Origin: CAZFVY01 sp964522665
GTDB taxonomy: Bacteria > Verrucomicrobiota > Verrucomicrobiia > Limisphaerales > CAZFVY01
Reading direction: 5' to 3'
Length of the DNA: 10,889 bases
Assembly (NCBI GenBank): GCA_964522665.1
Contig: CAZFVY010000156.1
Span: 1-10,889 of the forward strand
Shown one piece after another: positions 7,401 to 10,889 of this stretch. The position numbers and the translations under genes are program-made. The notes beneath the pieces are model-generated. The model saw only the letters and a program-made list of their open reading frames with translations, was not told where the DNA came from and did not search any database. Positions within the stretch are counted from its first letter, which is position 1; every line of letters begins with the position of its first letter.

Positions 7401-8159
7401 TCAAATCGTACTTGCGGCCAAACTTGGTTCACCCGAGTCTGATTTCCGCGCAAGGATGGTCCACCCGAGGCAGAGAGCCGGTCGATGCCAAAGCCGGTCC
7501 AAGACCGGACAAGCCAAATTAACCGCCAGCGAAAGAACGTTGCCAGCTATTCTCGACGCCAAGCCGCGAGGTCCGCGTCCAACCAACGCGAGCGCCAAAA
7601 ACAATTGGCCCAGACAATAAGCTCCCGGACCGCGAGGTATCTCCACAACGACTTCGAGTCCGGTCGCCGTCAAAAGTCGCCGCAAACCGTAAATCGTGTA
7701 GCGATAAAAATCGTACGGTTCTTCATGCAACGGCCACGTCATCGGGGCCGACAGGACCAGCGAACCGCCCGGCCGCAGGACCCGCGCCATCTCCCCGAGC
7801 AATGCCCCCGGGTCAGGCACGTGCTCCAAGACCTGCGTGCTGATGACTGTCGTGAACGCTCCGGTTCGGAACGGTAAGCGCTGCGATTCGGCAAAAACGT
7901 CAGCGCGGCTTGCCAACGAATGGGCGTTCGCGACTGTTACCGGGTAGTCCACCCCCCAATAATTGCTGCCGGCGCGCTGAAGGATGCTCACATACGGCTT
8001 CAGCCCGCAGCCAACGTCGATCATCGGGCCGGGTTCGAGGCGAGCGGCCAATGCCTCAACTGACCGGAGGATCGAGAGCCGCTCCCAGTAGTCCGATTTG
8101 CGTGGACTGGGTCGGAGGAAATCCTTCAGTCGAAATTCAAGATCCGGTGGCGGCGTCAT
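7401..8159 (-). CDS. class I SAM-dependent methyltransferase
   Basis: The 252-residue protein has the class I methyltransferase motifs in order. The SAM-binding glycine loop is MIDVGCGLKPY (46-56), the acidic end of strand 2 is GVDYP (69-73), and LPF (95-97) comes next. Strand 4 with its following loop is STQVLEHVPDPGALL (107-121), and RVLRPGGSLVLSAP (126-139) is the post-motif. It is of the type-11 (UbiE/Coq5-like) class often found in glycan clusters, where members methylate sugars or lipid intermediates. The C-terminal part holds two hydrophobic stretches, YCLGQLFLALALVG and NVLSLAVNLACPVL, that may anchor it to the membrane. The frame is open 71 codons further upstream. I chose the ATG at 8159 because GGGGAG lies just before it at Shine-Dalgarno distance, and because the upstream residues look non-coding. 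It is the only leftward gene inside the glycan cluster. Confidence 0.85.
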   Translation of the reverse strand: MTPPPDLEFRLKDFLRPSPRKSDYWERLSILRSVEALAARLEPGPMIDVGCGLKPYVSILQRAGSNYWGVDYPVTVANAHSLASRADVFAESQRLPFRTGAFTTVISTQVLEHVPDPGALLGEMARVLRPGGSLVLSAPMTWPLHEEPYDFYRYTIYGLRRLLTATGLEVVVEIPRGPGAYCLGQLFLALALVGRGPRGLASRIAGNVLSLAVNLACPVLDRLWHRPALCLGWTILARKSDSGEPSLAASTI

Positions 8160-8170
8160 GGTCTCTCCCC
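8160..8170 (-). promoter_or_regulatory. Shine-Dalgarno-like site deciding the methyltransferase start
   Basis: Read leftward, GGGGAGAGACC directly precedes the ATG at 8159, placing GGAG about 6 bases upstream. It is one of the few clear ribosome sites in this window and favours this start over the longer open frame that extends to 8372. Confidence 0.6.
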
Positions 8171-8283
8171 GAACCAATGTCGCCACCCGATCGAGCGCCA
8201 ACGACTCGCGATTGGTCGAACCGATTCGCGGTAAACGTTTTTGCGCGCGTGGAAATGGCAACCGGCTGGACGAATAATGAGTG

Positions 8284-8313
8284 ACGATAGTTCGAACGCT
8301 TGACCCGGGGCAA
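8284..8313 (-). promoter_or_regulatory. weak candidate promoter for the leftward methyltransferase
   Basis: Read leftward, TTGCCC (8313-8308) and TATCGT (8289-8284) are separated by 18 bases. Each matches four of six positions of the sigma-70 -35 and -10 consensus. The site is about 125 bases upstream of the chosen start. Such matches occur often by chance in sequence of this composition, so this is only a candidate. Confidence 0.2.
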
Positions 8314-8477
8314 GTGATTTTGGCCTCGGGGCGGTCGATCCGTTCGCAGGCTTTGGCCCGAGACGCTTGCACCCAGCAGGCCCTACTCGACTTTAGCCAA
8401 CGCGCCGCTAAGCTCGGAGGCCGTCAAAACAATGCGAAACCAACCACAAAATCTCACCCGGGTCGGCGCCTAAATCC

Positions 8478-9608
8478 ATGCGCGTGCTGCTGGTTCACGA
8501 CGAACCTGAATTTTTCGCGGGCGCGGAGAAGATGTTAACTTATTTTCTCGCCGGACTGCAAAGCGGCGGCTGCCAAGTAGCCGTCGCGTGCGTTCGGGCG
8601 AGCCGGCTCGATGCCGCCATGCCACAAGAAGTTCAACGCATTTGGGTCCGGAACGACCGACATTTCTCGGTCTTCGGCCTCGGTCGAGAGGTGAATGCGA
8701 TTCTCGCGGCGCGCCGGGAATTTCCGTTTGACGTGGCGCACAGTTGGGCCGCTCGCGGATGGGAGGTCGCGGCGCTCGCGGGGCGACTGTCCCGGCGTCC
8801 GAGCGTCGGAACGTTGCATGACCACCCCCGCGCGAAGTTCCTTTCTGCCAATCGTCGCCGGCTCATGCGCTGGAGCGTTCGGCTGGGAATCCAACGCGTC
8901 GCCTGCGTTTCGGAGGCCGTTCGCCATGCCTGCCTGGAGGCTGGATACCCGGCGCGAAAGCTTTTAGTCATTCACAATGGCGTGCCGGCCATGGCCCCAG
9001 CGACGCGACTGACCCGCACTGACCAGTTGCGCCTCGGCTTTCTCGGCGTCATCTCGGCACGCAAAGGTTTAGGCGATTTGTTCTGCATCCTGGACGAACT
9101 TTACAAATTGACTCCGGCCGCCTGGTCACTCGAGATCGCCGGGGGCGCGCAAGACCGCGAGGGGGAGGATTATATGAACAAACTCCGTCAGAGATTTAGC
9201 GGGCGCGCTTGGTGGCCGAGGGTGCGTTGGAGGGGTTGGGTCGAACAACCAATCGATTTTCTCAGGTCGCTGGACCTCATGGTCTGTCCGTCGTCGGAGT
9301 TTGATCCTTTCCCGACTGTCCTGCTGGAGGCGGGACGAGCCGAGGTCGCCGTCCTTGCCGCTGACATCGGCGGAGTGCGAGAAATCGTCGAAGACGGCCG
9401 AACCGGGTGGGTTTACCAGCCGGGGGATTATATCCAAGCGGCCAAGTGTATCGCCAAATTACTGGCGGAGCCAGGACTGGCGGAAGCTGCGGGAGCGTCC
9501 GGCGCCAGGCGAATCAGCTCGACCTTCTCGATGGATGCGATGGTGGACAAATACCTCGCGCTGTACGCTTCCGTTGTGGGCGTCGGCATCGATCGGTCAA
9601 CTCCATGA
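8478..9608 (+). CDS. glycosyltransferase family 4 (GT-B fold) protein
   Basis: The 376-residue product has the two Rossmann-like domains of GT-B enzymes. The N-terminal domain starts MRVLLVHDEPEFFAGAEKML, where a glycine- and alanine-containing loop follows the first strand, and contains DVAHSWAARGWEVAAL and GTLHDHPRAKFL. The linker carries IHNGVP (165-170), a hallmark of family 4. The C-terminal domain opens with LRLGFLGVISARKGLGDL and has the donor-binding stretch VCPSSEFDPFPTVLLEAGRA, in which D276 and E284 occupy the DX7E version of the usual EX7E motif. IGGVREIVEDGRTGWVYQPGD follows. It probably adds a sugar from a nucleotide donor to a lipid-linked chain with retention of configuration; the sugar is unknown. 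The start ATG is consistent with the first beta strand, though no ribosome site is clear. A methyltransferase gene follows after 112 bases. Confidence 0.92.
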   Translation: MRVLLVHDEPEFFAGAEKMLTYFLAGLQSGGCQVAVACVRASRLDAAMPQEVQRIWVRNDRHFSVFGLGREVNAILAARREFPFDVAHSWAARGWEVAALAGRLSRRPSVGTLHDHPRAKFLSANRRRLMRWSVRLGIQRVACVSEAVRHACLEAGYPARKLLVIHNGVPAMAPATRLTRTDQLRLGFLGVISARKGLGDLFCILDELYKLTPAAWSLEIAGGAQDREGEDYMNKLRQRFSGRAWWPRVRWRGWVEQPIDFLRSLDLMVCPSSEFDPFPTVLLEAGRAEVAVLAADIGGVREIVEDGRTGWVYQPGDYIQAAKCIAKLLAEPGLAEAAGASGARRISSTFSMDAMVDKYLALYASVVGVGIDRSTP

Positions 9609-9720
9609 CCACGGCCAAACCGATAAGCCGCCCGAACGAGCTACCGGTTACCTAATCCAGGTGGCTCCGCCGGCTGCGAACTGAAAAAAATCTCGGCCTG
9701 GCTCGCAGCGCGAAAGTTCT

Positions 9721-10647
9721 GTGGCAAATATTCCCCCGCAGTTTTACACTTTGCGACACAAAAGTATGCTACGAAAGATTGCCAGTCTGCTTGCGAATGG
9801 TCCCGTGTTCGCCCGCGGTCGGCGCCTCTACGACCAAAACCAACGCAATTTTTGGCTGCCGCTGAGTAAATACGACAAGCTCCAGTCCGGCGTGTATCTC
9901 GTCCTGACGGATTATGCCAAGGGATTGTTCCCCCCCACTTTTGACGATCAACAGGCCGCCTACGCGGCCGAGATCGCGTACCGCGCGACGATTCCGGGGG
10001 TGACGGCGGAAAAAGTAACCGAAGGCGAGATGCAAAAGCCTTTTTGGTTTGGCGGGTTTACGAGAAAATATCTCCAGGGATTCCTGAAGCTGATGACGCA
10101 TCTTGAAACGCTCCAGATCCGACCGGGTACCAAGCTGCTGGAACTGGGATGCGGCACCGGCTGGATGGCGGAATTCCTGGCCGTGACGGGATACGAGGTG
10201 ACGGCCACTTCCATTGCCGAGGTCGATATTGAAGCCGGGCGCCTCCGGGCGGCCAGCCTGGCGACCAAGGGTTTGGTCAGGTCTTTGCGTTTCGAGGCTA
10301 CGCCGATGGAATCGGTGGCGCAAGCGCTCGGCTTGAAGGACCATTACGACGCCGTTTACGTGTTTGAGGCTCTGCACCACGCGTTTGACTGGCGTAGCGC
10401 GCTCGAATCCAGCCGGGACTGTTTGAAACCGGGCGGCTGGCTCCTCGTCTGCAACGAACCCAACTTGGTTCACACGTTCTCCTCGTATCGCGTCGCGCGG
10501 CTTTCCAACACCCACGAGGTCGGCTTCAGTCGGCGGGAACTGATGACCTTTCTGCGGCAAAAAGGATTCATCAACGTCCGGCGATCCGGCAACCCCTTTC
10601 ATTTCTGGATTGCCCCGCATTGGATCTGCGCTCAAAAGCCCGCCTGA
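9721..10647 (+). CDS. class I SAM-dependent methyltransferase with N-terminal extension
   Basis: The 308-residue protein has a methyltransferase core in its C-terminal half. The SAM-binding loop is KLLELGCGTGWMAEFLA (138-154), an acidic residue appears in SIAEVD (164-169), strand 4 reads DAVYVFEALHHAFDW (210-224), and LKPGGWLLVCNEPNL (235-249) is the post-motif. HHAFDW places it among type-11/12 methyltransferases. Its 130-residue N-terminal part is not a domain I recognise. It contains PPTFDDQQAAYAAEIAYR and a conserved-looking KPFWFGGFTRKYLQGF, and may bind the acceptor. Context suggests methylation of a glycan or its lipid carrier, but this is inference. I used the GTG at 9721. An ATG at 9766 would remove 15 residues, and no ribosome site separates them. 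It follows the GT4 gene in the same direction and ends with a hairpin. Confidence 0.85.
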   Translation: MANIPPQFYTLRHKSMLRKIASLLANGPVFARGRRLYDQNQRNFWLPLSKYDKLQSGVYLVLTDYAKGLFPPTFDDQQAAYAAEIAYRATIPGVTAEKVTEGEMQKPFWFGGFTRKYLQGFLKLMTHLETLQIRPGTKLLELGCGTGWMAEFLAVTGYEVTATSIAEVDIEAGRLRAASLATKGLVRSLRFEATPMESVAQALGLKDHYDAVYVFEALHHAFDWRSALESSRDCLKPGGWLLVCNEPNLVHTFSSYRVARLSNTHEVGFSRRELMTFLRQKGFINVRRSGNPFHFWIAPHWICAQKPA

Positions 10648-10654
10648 ACGCGGC

Positions 10655-10684
10655 TCCCCGCCATGCGAATGCGATGGCCGGGGA
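10655..10684 (+). terminator. imperfect hairpin after the last methyltransferase gene
   Basis: TCCCCGCCAT pairs with ATGGCCGGGGA across a 9-base loop, with one bulged base. It begins 8 bases after the methyltransferase stop codon, a good place for transcription to end. A T-tract does not follow, so a factor-dependent or structural role remains possible. Confidence 0.45.
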
Positions 10685-10889
10685 AATAGCCCCTTTCTCA
10701 TCTGCGCGATGGCTTGCGGGCGCGGCGGTACATCCCGTAAAATCAAGCAATGAACGCTCCGCACGCAACCCCAGACTGTCTGGTGGATTCTGCACGTTGA
10801 TCAAAGTATTCAACACTAAAGAAGCAAAACATGTCTGAGAGCGTGTTTTGAAAATGCTTTCATGCCGAATTGGCCAATCGTTTGACCAT
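10685..10889. other. gene-free, AT-rich right end with short palindromes
   Basis: No convincing reading frame occurs here. GC content falls to about 33% in 10801-10860. Symmetric elements are CCAGACTGTCTGG (10771-10783), a 9-base-pair stem with one G-U pair at 10825-10833/10842-10850, and ATTGGCCAAT (10869-10878). Read leftward, the stem is followed by CTTCTTT, so it could terminate a leftward gene entering from beyond the window. It could instead be the upstream regulatory region of a rightward gene. Confidence 0.4.

Larger units (their letters stand above)
8160..8477. other. 318-base divergent intergenic region
   Basis: This gap separates the leftward methyltransferase from the rightward GT4 gene. 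It should hold the promoters of both. The reading frames crossing it have arginine- and serine-rich, low-complexity translations with no recognisable domain, so I regard it as non-coding. Besides the Shine-Dalgarno site and weak promoter listed separately I see no RNA gene, riboswitch-like structure or long repeat. Confidence 0.6.

Noticed and set aside
8300..8328. TTGACC as a -35 box for the rightward GT4 gene
   Set aside because: No acceptable -10 sequence lies at 16-18 bases (GCCTCG is found there).
8160..8372. 71-residue N-terminal extension of the leftward methyltransferase
   Set aside because: The ATG at 8159 has a Shine-Dalgarno-like GGGGAG and begins the domain-like part. The upstream residues are low-complexity.
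9673..9709. Inverted repeat GCTGCGA / TCGCAGC between the GT4 and methyltransferase genes
   Set aside because: The 7-base arms are separated by 23 bases with no T-tract. This is likely by chance in this composition.
9769..10764. Leftward 331-codon frame opposite the last methyltransferase
   Set aside because: It is long only because of GC-rich codon use. The rightward frame carries intact SAM-binding motifs, and the leftward product has none.
10620..10838. Rightward 72-codon frame overlapping the end of the last methyltransferase
   Set aside because: It overlaps the end of a well-supported gene, crosses the terminator hairpin and shows no domain.

Overview
The window is GC-rich bacterial DNA holding nine protein-coding genes and no RNA genes, CRISPR arrays or complete mobile elements that I can see. 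A secreted FG-GAP/VCBS protein of the ASPIC/UnbV type sits beside a secreted PQQ-like beta-propeller containing a DWPQFLGP motif. Together with an HpnA-type epimerase, a YajQ protein and the near absence of Shine-Dalgarno sequences, this suggests the Planctomycetota-Verrucomicrobiota group. Verrucomicrobiota (Limisphaerales/Pedosphaera-like) is my best guess, but no marker gene is present to prove it.

Left part (1-3226): two secreted beta-propeller proteins are transcribed divergently with almost no gap between their longest start codons. One is the leftward FG-GAP protein, whose C-terminus lies outside the window. The other is the rightward PQQ-like protein. Centre (3261-4815): an hpnA-like sugar epimerase/reductase follows the PQQ gene closely and ends against a convergent yajQ gene, with a hairpin at the junction.

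Right part (4809-10647): this is a surface-glycan gene cluster. It holds a 12-helix flippase of the Wzx/MATE type, a GT2 glycosyltransferase, a leftward SAM methyltransferase, a GT4 glycosyltransferase and a second SAM methyltransferase. The set fits assembly of a methylated lipid-linked oligosaccharide or exopolysaccharide and its export across the inner membrane. No polymerase, ligase, initiating sugar-phosphate transferase or nucleotide-sugar synthesis gene is visible, so it is probably part of a larger locus. Hairpins close several of the transcription units. The last 240 bases are gene-free, AT-rich and contain several short palindromes.

The families are all recognisable. I did not find a clearly new system. 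The points most worth checking are the crowded start sites, a nine-T tract inside the flippase gene, the regular 52-residue repeat spacing in the FG-GAP protein, and the symmetric AT-rich right end.
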